Shown piece by piece: positions 38,435 to 51,340 of a stretch of DNA of 64,000 nt (positions are counted from its first letter, which is position 1; each line of letters begins with the position of its first letter). Origin of the DNA: Sclerurus mexicanus (Eukaryota; Chordata; Aves; Passeriformes; Furnariidae); the NCBI GenBank assembly GCA_013396755.1, contig VWZF01006750.1, positions 1,816,042 through 1,880,041 of the forward strand. Direction: 5' to 3'. Made by a program: the position numbers and the translations under genes. The notes below the pieces were generated by a model. The model ran no database searches and was not told the origin of the DNA. It worked only from the letters and a program-made list of their open reading frames with translations.

Positions 38435-40020
38435 GCTTGAAAACTTTTAGACTCAGCAACAGAAAGTAATTTGCTCCTGCATACATCAGGAGCGTACATA
38501 CATCATACATACAGCTAAACAAGGAAAGACCTTTTCTGGCGGGTCTCTGGTTACCTGTGGGCCTCAGCAGAGAGCTGGCACACCTCAGCCTTGCTCAGCT
38601 GCCTGTGGCAGGCACAGTCTGTGGTGAGACAAGGGGTGACCATTTTGTACCTATTTCCTTATTTCCTAGGGCCTAATTCCTTTCCTTGTGTTTGTGAGGA
38701 TAAGAGAGCCTACAGTGTCATATGCATTTGTACAGACTGTTTCTAGGAGTAAATTGTTATATCATAACTGTTTTGTAGATCAATTAATAGCAGGCTAGAG
38801 CTTTAGCATTTGGACCACAATTTTTGGCTATTCTAAGTGCTAACTGGACTGCTCCTAATCTAACTCGCATCTCAGCTATCCTAGCACAAAAATAATCACC
38901 GCAGTTGTTTTCCAAATATCTCCAAGGCATTTAGGAAGAGATACCACTCTTTAAAGTCCTTCTTTGATTTGCAAACTAATGTGTTCATCCAGCTGCCTTT
39001 GAATGGAATGGAAATTTTCTATGGGAACAGAGCCAAAGCCAGATCCCGGGCTCTTTTAACAGGCATAGGTGGACAAAATTACCTGGTGGTTTAGCTCAGG
39101 TTATTGGTGGCAGGACCAGACAAACATGATTTGGGTAAAACTATGAGCCTGATGAAATTTGTATACTGTCCGACTAAGGAGGAGCAACAGAAGCAGAGGG
39201 GTTTTTTTGCAAGTCAGAGAGACATGCCAGCACTGGATAGGAATGAGATTCAGACTTTGGAAAAGAGAACTACCATATCTTATCCTGCCAATAATGGTCC
39301 AAAGAGTATATCTGCAATCTATCAGGGAAAGCAAAATAAAAAAAGGATGAGCATGAGGGCAGGGGTATTTATAAATCAAACCTGAGTGATCCTAAAATGA
39401 AACAAATTGCAAGCCTGAAGAAATACTAGAAAGTCTGATAATGGCCAAAAAAATCTTGTTCTCTTTGTAGGACATTGTTTAATAGGGGTTTTATCCCACT
39501 CAAAATATGAAAGATAGGTGCAGAGATGTCATTTAAAAACCTGTTTCCCCGTAACAAGTGGCTATCAGTTTGGTAAGCAGGGCTCTTTCCATCCCAAATG
39601 TGGAGTTACATTCTATGTCATGAAGGTTGGGAAGTGATCATTATTTACCAGAAAGGGAAAACCTTGCCAGCTTGCCTTCTGGGGAGATGGAAATATAACA
39701 GTATCAAAGGGGAAGGAGCTAATCAAAATAGAAATTGGACGTATGGAAGGGGCACAGACTTTTTTCAAAGAAATAAAATAGTGAGAAATTTTCAAGTCAT
39801 TAACACCAGCATTCTTCTCAATTTTTGCATTAAAATAGCTTTGTCAGGATGGTTACTCAGGTTCAGGACAGAATTTCTGTTCCATACAAATCACCCAATG
39901 CTGAGGAAATTCATCTGACTGAGTGTCCTAACTGCTTGGTTATAATGGAGTAGTAACCCTTAATTGAGCTGTTTTGTGTGAATAACTATATAAATCATAG
40001 AGAGGCAGCTATTTGTCTAT
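38435..40020. other. unique sequence
   Basis: No gene recognised. A pair of opposed frames at 39101-39385 (93 and 92 codons on the two strands) shares the same stretch and matches no protein family known to me. Confidence 0.45.
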
Positions 40021-40085
40021 TCTGGTGATTAGACTAATAGGCTGGGAAGTGGGAAACCTGTGTTCAGGCCTCCCCTGTGCCTGAT
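40021..40085 (+). mobile_element. MIR/L3-like SINE head fragment
   Basis: The order TGGTGATTAGACTAATAGGC, TGGGAAGTGGGAAACCTGTG, TTCAGGCCTCCCCTGTGCC corresponds to the tRNA-related head of amniote MIR-type SINEs (GTGGTTAGAGCA, CTGGGAGTCAGGAGACCTGG, GTTC-type B box, CTGCC). It is diverged. Its tail seems to be at 40506, about 420 bp downstream in the same orientation. Confidence 0.5.
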
Positions 40086-40505
40086 AAACCATGTTTACAC
40101 TTCAAATACTGCTAGTATATCCCTGTGGTGTTTCAGAGTGTGCAGGGAGATGGACACATGGGCTTGGGAAATGTTCCCAGTGCTGGACGTGAATTCATAA
40201 GTCCTGCACAGGTGCTGTGTTGCAGCCAGAAATCCCAGACTGTTCTCAGCAAATCTCAAGCCATCTTGGTCCGAGCAGAGATGCCAAAACTCAGGTATCT
40301 ATGTGCCACATCCTATTGCATGCATAAGGGCAAGATCAGCTCTATGGAAAATGACTTCCAAGAGAAGTGTGTCTTAAAAGCCTCCAGAATTGGAGCTATC
40401 ACACTTCCCATATGTAATCTGTCCTATGCTTACCCATTCCTCTTGTTAGAAAGATTTATTCACTCTGCAGCATGTGTCTCAGCTGTTGAACAGCTTGAAG
40501 ACTGT
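40086..40505. other. sequence between two MIR-like parts
   Basis: About 420 bp separate the two parts, where a MIR consensus would have only a few tens of bases. It lies inside a 135-codon open frame (40125-40532) with no recognised similarity. It may be a later insertion, or the two flanking parts may be unrelated fragments. Confidence 0.3.
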
Positions 40506-40600
40506 TGTATTTCCCCTCAGTCTTTCAAATGAAGATGAAGACATCCCTTATTTTCCTCGCTACTTGGCAAAGATAGGGCTGAGGTAAGTTTGTAAATCTA
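40506..40600 (+). mobile_element. MIR/L3-like SINE tail fragment
   Basis: GTATTTCCCCTCAGTCTTTC, AAATGAAGATGAAGACATCC and CTGAGGTAAGTTTGTAAATC follow the MIR tail pattern (CAGTTTCCCCATCTGTAAAATGAGGAT... TGTGAGGATTAA... TTTGTAAA). An apparent acceptor CCCCTCAG (40520) and donor GAG|GTAAGT (40583) lie within it and look like a small exon, but they belong to the repeat. Confidence 0.55.
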
Positions 40601-43600
40601 AGTTATACATTTTTAAAATAGTTTGTTGTTCCGCGGTAGAAAAAGATAACATATATCTGCTAAGGTTTGGAAAGGGATTACTTTTTTCACCCTTTGGAAG
40701 TCAGTTACCAGTCTGCCATTGCTCATACTTTTTAGCAACTCATTAGCTGATGCGGTGTATTTGTTAGCACATTAGTTTGTCTGCAAGAAAGGCACAAAGA
40801 TTATATGTAGGTCAGCCCAAATGTGTGTCAATGAAACTTTCATAGCATCATTGTTTCGCATTCAGTAGATGTCAACATGCCACAGAAAGGCTGGTTCTGA
40901 AAGATTTTATTAGTTCTGAAGTTTTTCATTAGCAGCGTATACGTGCGCATCGTAAAATATGTCAGATTCTCCTATTTCCTAGGGAGAGGAAAACATATAT
41001 ACTTCAGAAATTTCTAGAATGGTCTCAGATGCCTTTTTTAAAGCATCAAGAAAGTGACAGTTGCTGTCCTGAGCTCTCCCAAAGAAACCTATGCACAAAC
41101 CTTTTGTGTTTGGAAAGTAGACTTCCTGCCTTTCTAAAACACAGAGCAAGACCATTTTTTCACTTCAGACTGTTCAGAGGGTGGTAGGCCATAAATCCAT
41201 CCAAAACCTCATGACCATTTCTCTCTTTGAGCTGCAGTATAGTTTTTCAGTGCACATAGCCAGCTGCAAGGAAAGACATGTCTCTGTCAACCCTTTCAGA
41301 TTGGCTGCTGAGGGAACCAGAATTTGGGTTAGTGAATGGTGAATGAGATAACTAGCCTGCACAGACCACATCCCTATCATGCACATAAAAGCTTTTGTGG
41401 GTGCACGAACATCTTCATTACACAGATGTATCTCCCACTTGCCAACTACAAGCATTCCAGCCCCAGCATTCCAGTCATAAGACTGGCTAAAAATTAATAA
41501 ATTTTATGTATATCTAAAAATATATTTGACTGTAGTAAAGAAAAGTGATGAACCTTTAAATAAATGTAACGGCTTAATTGCTACTGACCTTTTGGAAGAT
41601 GCTGTCATTGGAGAGCAACTCCATCAACCCTGCTTGGCCAGCTAAGCTCCTGTTGATTTTTCACCAGTATAGAAGTATAAAATAGATAAAGATATTGCCT
41701 TCATGCATAAGCTGCACAACATTTCTAATGCTTGATAAGATTTCATTTGTTTTGTGTTTCCACCGAAAAATTATTGAAAAACAACAGTCATTAGTTTTCT
41801 GCACCTTTCTGCCCTCTTTTTCTCTCAAATGTCTGATTTTTTAAAAGCTAATTAAAGAATGTCCTCAACAAATTTTCACAATGTTTTTCTCAAAAAATAT
41901 GTACAGATTCACTTCTTTGATGCTAAAAATCAGCCATCAAACTTCAGTCAATTTTAGGAATTTTATTTAAAAACCTTTCAAAATTACAGAGGTAACACAG
42001 TCCCTGATTTCTTCCTCTGTCCAATTTCTTCTAACATAAAGATGAAAGGTTTATTTAGTGCTCCAAAAAAAGTGAATGTTCACTGTCTTGCAAGAGTCTG
42101 ATTTAGTAGCTTGTTTCAGTGTGAACCACAGTCATGTAATGCTTTTATTCACTGATGAATTTGAGAAGTATAGCGTTAATCACTCTCACTACCGTATGTC
42201 ACTTGAATAATCAACAAACCCCAATGATACATGTTCCTAGATGCTGTAGAGTGCCATTTATCACTGACACAGAGCCTGTTTATTCTTGACACATTATTTG
42301 TGCAGAATAAGCAGAGAATTTACTGCATAAGTAATGTTAGGTGGGTATAATTTAAACCAAAATACAAGAGATTTGAACCTATTCAGAACCAGTTACGTCT
42401 GAAAGAAGTAGAAAAGGTGGGAAAATGGAACTTCAGCAGTAATTATAAAAATACATTTAATTTATTTATAACTTTCAGGAATGAGCTGTTGAACTCTTTC
42501 GGGTGGTTCCTACTACTTGTGTAGGTCATCAGATTTCCTGTGTTTACAGTCTCAACTGCAGTTCAGTGGAAAGTCTTTCACACAAGTAGTCTCGTGTTAT
42601 GTTTTGGGAGTTTTTTGTAATGTAATTTCATATCCTTATCTGAGTGTATAAACATGGTTTTGCGATGGTGGCAGTCCAGTAAAACAAGCACCAAATGGCA
42701 GGGCGAGGACCAAGATGACAGTGATGCTGCGCCCCACCTCCTGCATTGCCTGATGCACCCGGACGTAAGGTCTTTGCACCTGCATTCACTCCACCCTCCA
42801 ACACAAATCACAGCAGATGCAGGTTGTCACATGCTGTGTCTGTTGTTTTTAATGTCCTACTGGACTTAGGTTCCAGTCTTCAAACTGGTAGAAGCAGCGA
42901 AATTCTAGCTTTAGGCTTCTGTCTCCTGAGGATTTAATATTGCATTTCCAGAAGAAATAATCCAAGAAACAATAGTATCTGTTTAAGGATTGAAAAGCAG
43001 CAAGTGAGGATTATGAAGCTGCATGGATGTGAATTTAGCCAGTTTTACATCTGAGTCTGAAATCAACCTGTCTCACAACAAGGAGTATTTAACTACACAA
43101 AAATGACCCATCCAGCACAAAACAGCAAAAGATGGGCAAATATTGAAAAAGCACATTTGTATCACCAAAACACCTCTAAGCATTGGACTCAGGCTTTGCC
43201 TTGTATGAGACATAAATCAGACATTTGGTAATCCCTCAGGGACAGTCCAGCATCTGTAACTCTCACACTTCTATATGTCAGTTATTTTCTGAGGTAAAAT
43301 GTGGTCCAAAATCTCAAGCTTTCTATGTCTGAATCATGCTGTAAACCTAACAAGGTTATTTGCAGTTAATGAAAAGGCAGAACTATGGAAACATGACCAG
43401 TCTACGAAGGGGCAGCACTGTACTTCATAGTTTTACTGGAAAAGTCCTTCAAATGATCTTGAAGAAGTCTTTCTTCAAACTCTGAAGCCCAGGCTGGGAC
43501 AAAGTAGTTCATCCTGCCACAGATAAACAACTTTATTTAGAAATTTGAGGGCTATTAAACAAGGTGAATTTCCCTAGTGGATCAACACAAATTTATTAAT

Positions 43601-44348
43601 CCAGGTGTTACTCTAATTGTGATTCATTGGGGATAAGAACTCTGTTCAATGGTCCTCAAACTTGCACTTTCACTTAATGCTGTGCTGCAAACACAGCACT
43701 GGGAGCTGCAAGCTGGCTTAAAATCCTACATATTTCCTCATATTTTGCCATTATTTGTACTTAATTTTGTTAGCAATGCTGCTGTTATTTTTCTAGCTAT
43801 AAAAAGGTTGTTGACAGTCCGATTTGCCACTCTAATCTCTTTTACCTGCAGTACCCTACTTATCATTCTTCAATCATAAAGCAATACTTAAAAGGAAGAA
43901 AATCAACACCTAATCACAAAGCAGGACTGGGACAGACCTCAGTCTGTTAGAGCAGACTTTACTATCACAGACAAATATATTACACTAATCCCACTGTACT
44001 TGAAAACCACATTTCCTATTGCTTACATTGCAGTGCAAGACTGTTTTAAAAAAACATCAATGCTCTAAGGACCTTCCTTAAATTTTTGACTATGACTTTC
44101 TTACCATACTGTTGACTCATTATAATCTTTATCATCATCCTTTTAACAGTCTTTTTTTCCTCTTGCCATGCCAAAGGAGATGGACCAAGTGGTGGCTTTC
44201 AAAACCATCTTAAAATGCCACTCTATAGCAATGAACCTGAAAAACAAAGCCCACAGACACCATAGAGTAAGACCAGATATCACACAACATGGTTGCTCAG
44301 AGTGATATTGCTTCATATCTGTGCAGTGACAAAGTGATTCAATGTCTT
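40601..44348. other. unique AT-rich sequence
   Basis: No gene or known repeat recognised. A GC-richer patch with CpG lies at about 42665-42800. Its open frames on both strands are short and unfamiliar. Confidence 0.5.
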
Positions 44349-44370
44349 ATTTTCCACATATGTGGAAAAT
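44349..44370. promoter_or_regulatory. 22-bp perfect palindrome
   Basis: Bases 44349-44370 equal their own reverse complement without a spacer: ATTTTCCACAT followed by ATGTGGAAAAT. The centre is CATATG, an E-box, and each arm carries TTTTCCA/TGGAAAA, an NFAT-like core. It could bind a dimeric factor, or it may be chance. Two ATGTTCAAG words follow within 25 bp. Confidence 0.5.
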
Positions 44371-45779
44371 GTTCAAGACAGTGATGTTCAAGGAAAAAGT
44401 GGATGGATCTACCCTTGCACATGCGTAAAAGATTTAAACTAAATTAAAAATAGAGGAGCACACAACGTATGTGAGAATTTTGTTCTGTTGACATCACCCA
44501 TAAAATGCTGCACATAGCTACAGCACCATGGAAATGTCAAGCTGTCACCCAATGGGACACACGCATTTACCTAATAGGTTGCAGGAATCGAGATACTGAA
44601 TAAACAGACACAGTAATGATAAAGGTCTTTCTCTTGCCCACCATCCATTTACTCCCTAAGCACTGTGTATCTATGAGTTTAATTTTATTTACTGAAATCA
44701 TTAAAGAGGGGAACATCTGTATCTGGAATGTGTGTGAGGTAAAGAGAGAGAGAGATTTAGCACTAGTGTGTTAAAGATAAGGGACCATCTCATCTTTTAA
44801 TACCACCTCTCACTCTTCTTGAAGCTGTAATTTGCTGCTGGATGTTGAGATTACACCTCCAGATTTAGAGGTTTTGGGTTTCCAGTACAATTTCCCTTGG
44901 CTCAAACCGGAAGTTTATTTCAGTATTATACTTGTCACTCTCAGTGATTCATCTATCTTGCTCAAATGAGCTGGGTAGGAAATTTATTCAGAGTACAGGT
45001 AGAGGTACTGTAAAACTATACAGAGTACATGGATTCAGCTCTACAAAGAAGGCCAAGAAAACTAGTGGTCTCTGGTGAAATAAGCACATGAGACTGTAAG
45101 GAAAAAACTTCCATATCAAAGCACTTAACTTTGTGAGCAATAAGGGACTTTCAGCTCTCTGCACTTTCACGCAGGTTAACAGTTTCAGGTGTTACTTTCC
45201 TTCATGTATGCTTTAAAGCTACTGTACATGAATACAATATAGTCACCTCTGTAATTTCATTCCTGGAAAATTTCAAAAGACATCCCCCCAGTGTGCTAGG
45301 AAAGAAAATGGTTGGCATGAATTGCCAGATTAAAACTAGAAGACTTAAAAATCAATTATAAATCATATTTAATGGAGTTCATTCTGACATCGCTAAAATA
45401 TCATGCAATTGTTTATTTTCTTTAAAAACAGCCAAAATCACAAATCGTTAGTATTCTCTTGAATACAGTGGGACTTTGCACCTTTTCAGAGGTCAAAGAT
45501 TAATACATTCTATTTTGTTGTGGTGATGTAGAGTGACTGGAAGTGACCAAAGCATCCAGGCGAGGATGAGAAATAGAAAACCTTCATGAAAATTGTCCAT
45601 AGTCTTCTGCAAATAAATATAGCAGTGGAGCCAGGCAGCTACCACTAGCTCCAAACTTTGTCCAGCTGTATGGTGCTTGCCCAACCATACCAGCCATGTG
45701 TGAATGAAACAAGAAAAGGGAAGGCTGGGAAAAAATTGTGGAGAAAGCTGCATGGTGTGACAGGAGAACTTTGCCGCCT
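44371..45779. other. unique AT-rich sequence
   Basis: No gene or repeat recognised. A short AG run lies at about 44742-44755. Confidence 0.5.
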
Positions 45780-46385
45780 TTACCCTGGGCTGCATCAAAA
45801 GCAGTGTGACCAGCAGGTTGAGGGAGGTGATTCTCCCCCTCTACTCTGCTCTTGGGAGACCCCACCCAGAGTGCTGCATAGGGCCTTGGGGTCCCCAGAA
45901 CAGGAAGGACATGGACATGTTTGAGTGGGTACAGAGGAGGCCACAGAGGTGATCACAGGGTTGGACCACGTCACCTATGAAGACAGACTGAGAGAGCTGG
46001 GACTGCTCAGCCTGGAGATGATAAAGCTCTGGAGAGAACATAGAACGCCTTCCAGTACCTAAAGGGGTTACAAGAAAGCTGGAGGGGGACTTTTGATAAG
46101 GGCATGTTAGTGATAGGACAAGGGGTAATGATCTTAAATTGAAAGAAGGCAGGTTTAGAATCGTTATTAGGAAGAAATTCTTCACTGTGAGGGTGGTAAG
46201 GCACTGGAACAAGTTGTCCAGGGAAGTTGTGGATGCCGGATTCCTGGAAGTGTTCAAGGGCAAGCAGGATGGGTTTTGGAGCAACCTGGTGCAGTGGAAG
46301 GTGTCCCTGCCCATGGTATGGGGTTTGGAACCGGGTGATCTTTAAGGTCCCTTTCATCCCAAACTGTTTTATGATTCTGTGATTT
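45780..46385 (+). mobile_element. CR1 LINE with intact 3' end
   Basis: Starts at CCTGGGCTGCATCAAAAGCA, a block nearly identical to the one at 15683 in the other plus-strand copy, and runs to the terminal TTATGATTCTGTGATTT. Intermediate landmarks are GGAGAGCTGGGACTGCTCAG-type sequence near 45990, GAAGAAATTCTTCACTGTGA at 46171 and GCACTGGAACAAGTTGTCCA at 46201. It is 5'-truncated, about 600 bp long, and includes the end of ORF2 and the 3' untranslated region. Because its 3' octamers are present and divergence looks modest, it may be one of the youngest elements in the window. The 157-codon minus-strand frame at 45841-46314 is antisense CR1. Confidence 0.94.
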
Positions 46386-49300
46386 GTATTTGGTCAGATG
46401 CTGATAATCACTTGGCCAAAGCACCTCTGTAGTGATTGCTGCAATCTCCACTCAGTCAGCCACTTATTCCCTGTGCCAGCAGATCAGTGACCTCAGGCTC
46501 CAGCTCATACCCACTTCCTCTGCTTCACCTCTCATGGTTAGCCAAAAGCCATGGCAGCTCAGAGGGCATTTCTTACCTCTTTGACGAATTTGGGTTTTTG
46601 GAAGGATTTCATAACCCCCATCCAGATTTGAAAAACATGAAACACTGTACAGTTCAGCCCACAAACTTAACTTCACCGGTCCCACCAGATTAAAAACAAA
46701 TAGAACTGTTAAAAAAGTAGATTGTGGTTCGATAGATGGTTCCCCAAAGCCTAGGAAGAGGTTTTCAGAGGAGCTTCCAAATTCATATATAAAATTAGAA
46801 AGCCAGAGGGCCTCAAAAGAGGAAGAGAGAAATAGGGAAAGGCTGTGACAAATGAAAGTAAAATGAGACATATAATTTATCTATAATGTCAGGTTGCCTT
46901 TTTATTTAATTTCCTTTCATGAAAATCCCCCAAGTCGATATTGCATATTTTTTTAAACTGACAATTTCTGATGTTTGCATTTCTTTTACCTTATATGGAA
47001 AGGAATTATAAAAATAGGACTTTGTTTGAGACTACTTTTTATATCTTTTTATGAAGTTCTAAAGGAGTTTTCTAAGACTGGAATCGCCATCAAAGGAAGT
47101 CAGTCATGTGTTCATAGCATACTGCAAGTTAGTCTACAAGTGGAAGTCTAAATGAAATTTCTTTATACAATAGTAATTAGTAAAGAAACTCTCATTCAGC
47201 TACTTCCATTTTCCATCATGAAAAACCTCACACAAAATTAGAGGCAAAAAAGCTTACCCAAAAAAGCTTATGCCATTCTCTTAAAGTATAAGTGTTAGAA
47301 AGTAGAGGGGAAGAAATTTCTACTTTTCCTCACCACATTTCCTATAATCTTCTAGATATTACATGAGTGAAGACATTCACTTGCATTTTGAACACCAGCC
47401 AGAAGATGTAGGTGGACTCTAATCACATATTGCTGCAAAATTTTAGACATGTTTTTCTTTTATGAGTCGGATATTTAGTTCCTTTAGAAAGTTACAGTAG
47501 TTCACTAACATTTCAGGACCCTACTAAGGATTAATATGAGACCAAGAGTGTAAGAGAAAAACTAGCTTTCCCTTTAGCTTAAAGAAAAGAAAAAGGAAGT
47601 GGAAGAAATTGATCCTGTTTTGAACATTTTTCACCACAGCTAAGGTGAAATGTTTGACACCACTGTGATTGCTATATTACTAATGATTCACCATAGCACA
47701 CAAATTTTTTGTTATGCTACTTTCAGCTAAAAACTTTTCATTTCCTAATCAAACTTACTATCACTGCAGAACTTGAACATCAATAGCTGTATTCAAATCG
47801 CAGCTAAATGAGTTTTAACATCCTAAAATTTGAGAGCTTCATTAAATGTTAATTTAATGTGGGGGAGTTTCCAGATTAATCTCAGACTAATTTACATATA
47901 GGTATTTGTGCAGCTTAAGCAGTATCTTTCCTTTCTGTCAGCTCCATCATCTGATGAACAGTGGAAAGAAGAAAATGTATAGAGAAGAAGCACAGTGATA
48001 AAGTAAGTTGAGGAAGATTTAATTACAGACTGTTATTACATATTCTGTCCTGGCAAGCATGCAAAAGGTAAGAAAGCAACATAAATTTGCTAATGACTAG
48101 AGTGATAGAAGACACAGGAACATCTTAGATAAATAAAGTGGGCAGTTTGAAGTAGCAGAGCAAGGTACATTACTATTAATGCTACTGCATTCTCTGCTGA
48201 AGTTTAAAAATGGTAAGAATTAAAAATGGTTTGATAACACAGGATGCTTTATGCACATCGAATGAATCGAATATTTCTACTAGCACAGTTAAAAATACAT
48301 AAGAAATTTCAGAAAGTGGGTTTACGGTGTCTGAGGGAAATCACCACAGATGGGTATGGGAATTCTGAACTGTTGTGAAAATTGCTGACACTTGCAAAAC
48401 ACCAACTGAAAGAAAACAGGAAAATATTCTTGCTGCTCCTAGCATAATCATTTATTTATTAGGGATGTGCCATTTATGTTTGGAACTTTTTCATATGTTT
48501 CCAATAGAGTATGTCTACAGGGACAAGTTAGAATGAAGTAAGTTAGGGCTGAATATATGATGAAGTACAATTCAGATCCAGGATCTTACTAATTATTTGT
48601 TTTGGAGCCCTAGAAATCTGACCTCCATACCATGGCTTGGATTTCCACTGGTAGCAAGAAAACCCAAACTCACTTCTGGGGAAGTTGCATCATATGCCCC
48701 TTTGCATGTTCATACAATGCAACCTGGTATATTTCTGCCAGGTAGTTCATAGTTGGTCTTCTAGAACTCATTAAGCACTTCATATCCCCATAGCAGGTAA
48801 ATTGACTTGTTACTGATGCATCTTGCAAAAGAGATCATAATTGGCCAAGAACTACAAAATTAGTGCTACACTGGAGATGTCAAGAATGGACACCACTCTA
48901 CCTTGAGCCTCCAGTGCAGAATCTGAATGTGATGGTGATCCTCTGTGCTTGGATGTCAACACTCAATTCTTCCCTAGGGTCTTCCAGACTAGGGCATAAA
49001 GGGGAGCAACAGTGGCACCCCAGAGAGCCACAACATTGCTTCTATGTGAGGATACTGCAAGTACAACCCCTAGGGCACAAGAAGGAACTCTATCAAGAGG
49101 AGAGAGACAATATGGTTTGCCCCTTAAGAAGAAGAGCCAAATATGTGTAATAGGGACAATGGCTTAAATCACTGACTGCCAAGAAAAACATTGTTTTGAT
49201 CGGGGTCCACAAGAGAAAAGCATAAAATAAAAATTATTAAATAGCCAGAACAGAGCTGTAGCTACTGCAGAACAATTTGCTAAAAATGGAATTCACTATA

Positions 49301-50486
49301 AATCATTCTTACCATTGTACCCTACGTGCTATCTCATCATAGCTCACAAAATAAAACATTGTCAATCTGAGTAATGATAAAACAAACACTGAAATCATAC
49401 CACAATATTGACAAAATGTAAGATAATCAACAAACTATTAGAATGGGCCTGTTGACTCAAGCAAATGGAATGTAGTAGAACAGCTGTTCTCTTTATCCTG
49501 CCCATAAAGGAAAACCTTGGTGATTCACTGAGGGCTTTATGAATTACCAGCTTCTTTTTTTCCCCTTTCCTGGTATGAGAAGAATTCTTCAGTCCTGTTT
49601 CCTGTGTCCAGCTTGCACCTGTCTTGCCTCTCCTTGCCACAGCAAATGCTGTTAAATACTCGCCACCTTCCACAAGGAATTGAGATAAGAAAACCACTAA
49701 TCTATTTTCAAAAGTGTTAACAGTGAGTTAAGTGATTTAGCTTCCACCAATGGGCAGAAAAGAGCCTTAGAGCTTTTGGGAGCCTTTTCAGCTTCCACAT
49801 CAAAATGTAAAGAGGTCCAATGGGAGCAGAAATGAGGTTTCATTGACTGATGCCAGAAAATTTTCTTATTTGGCCTTTCAGGAAGATGGTATGGTAATAA
49901 GAGACTTAGGGGAAACTACTGCCCAAAGAGTCAAATTGCAGTGATCTTAATTATAATTTTTTCCCATTCAGGAACTTGAAATAATACAGACTTGTACACA
50001 AAAACAGATGATTAGAGGCACTCCTTAGAGACTATGGACTTTTTAGATTTTTTTCAGAGTTTAGTCACAGCATAGTGCAAATGCACTTATTTCCCCAAGG
50101 ACTTGCACTTTCTAGGAAAAAAAATGTTTCTATCATTGATCTCACTACTAAAAAGGCATTTAGTATGCTATGTGCTAAAGCACTCAATCTGAGATATTGC
50201 CCAGTAAAATAAAATATATTTAAATTGCTCCATCATGGCAATTATAAAAAAATTACGCTAGGTAGGAAAGTTAAACTAGAGGAATAGATTTACAAAAGCA
50301 TGACTACATTAATTTTTGATGGCTGATACTGCATAGCACAATGAATATCAAGCCCAGAAAAAGCCAATGACCTAGCCCTACCATTTGAGAACACTTCTTG
50401 GAAATTTAGCCCAGTAGCTCTCATGGGGACCTGTGAAGTTGAACTTAATATTTTAAAAATTAAGGGTTTGGGGAAAAAGTAAGAGA
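46386..50486. other. unique AT-rich sequence
   Basis: About 4 kb without a recognised gene or repeat. A 135-codon minus-strand frame (46464-46871) and a 95-codon plus frame (48863-49150) have no recognisable family. Confidence 0.45.
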
Positions 50487-50578
50487 CAAAAAACCCCAAC
50501 CAAACAAACAAAAAAAAAACCCCACCAAAAAAACCCAACAACCTACAACAAAACTCAAAAATCAAAACCAAACAAAGA
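50487..50578. repeat. A/C-only low-complexity tract
   Basis: About 90 bases almost only of A and C, with AAAACCCCAACCAAAC and AAAAACCCAACAAC. The minus-strand frame over it (50290-50589) is a low-complexity translation. Confidence 0.9.
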
Positions 50579-50895
50579 ACTTCAAACAATTAACAAAAAT
50601 TAAAAGTAAAATATTACTCTGAATATTTTTAATAGCATATGTAACATTTATCAATATTCTTGTTCAACACATGCATACAGTGCAGCAACGTGTGTGACGT
50701 GATGTGTGAAAAACTAATCTGCTGTAAGATTTGGGTGAGACTTTTCATCAGGTAGGAGCTGCCAGCTGAGTTATGAAAGATGTTGTGCCATTTTCAGAGC
50801 TGCACTTTTCCTGTCATGGCCAGGGGCTGTCTGCTGCCATGAACAGGTCAAACTCACTAGTTCAAGCTAATAAGACCTCTTTTCCTGGGAAACAG

Positions 50896-50923
50896 AGGTA
50901 ATTTCCAACAGGTAATTTCCAAG
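50896..50923. repeat. 14-bp tandem duplication
   Basis: AGGTAATTTCCAAC (50896-50909) is followed directly by AGGTAATTTCCAAG (50910-50923). One base differs. Confidence 0.9.
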
Positions 50924-51340
50924 AGTTGTGGAGGCCAGGCAAAGCGCCAACCACCACCACCAGCACCAAAGCTGAGTGGCCGATTAGCATGTTGCCAGTG
51001 GCCATGTGGGACCACCGGGCTGGCAGTTGCTAAGAGACAGCAAATGCCAACGTGGGTTGAACGGAAGCCAGCTGAAACGACAAGGCTGCAGGAGGTATCG
51101 GCTCACACCCGGAATACCAAATCCTGGCGTCTTTTTACTGGCTCCTTAATGTGGTGGGAGTCAGTTTTGATTGGGGAGCCCTTTCTGTGAGCAGCGATGA
51201 CTTTGCCAATTCTCCCCAGTCCCACTTCGTAGCATTTATTGATAATAGCAATGTGTTAATTATAGGAGACTTGTTCATCGACTGTGAATCCAGTAGGAAG
51301 GAACACATTGCAGTACAAAATGTTCCTCTCGAACCAATAT
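50924..51340. promoter_or_regulatory. GC-richer block, possible conserved element
   Basis: A GC-richer CpG-bearing stretch (50935-51125) grades into complex sequence with ATTTATTGATAATAG and TTAATTATA (51256-51264). Several short open frames overlap on both strands (51135-51356 minus, 51151-51375 plus, 51284-51601 plus); none is recognised. It may be an enhancer, an unannotated exon, or neither. Confidence 0.22.

Noticed and set aside
39101..39385. Opposed 93- and 92-codon frames on the two strands
   Set aside because: Complementary stop-free stretches arise together by chance; neither product resembles a protein.
40125..40532. 135-codon plus-strand frame
   Set aside because: It runs into a MIR-like repeat tail and has no recognisable domain.
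40520..40583. A 64-bp microexon with CCCCTCAG acceptor, GAG|GTAAGT donor and a peptide-like reading NEDEDIPYFPRYLAKIG
   Set aside because: The sequence follows the tail of a MIR-type SINE, which naturally carries these splice-like words.
45841..46314. 157-codon minus-strand open frame
   Set aside because: It is the antisense strand of the CR1 copy at 45780-46385.
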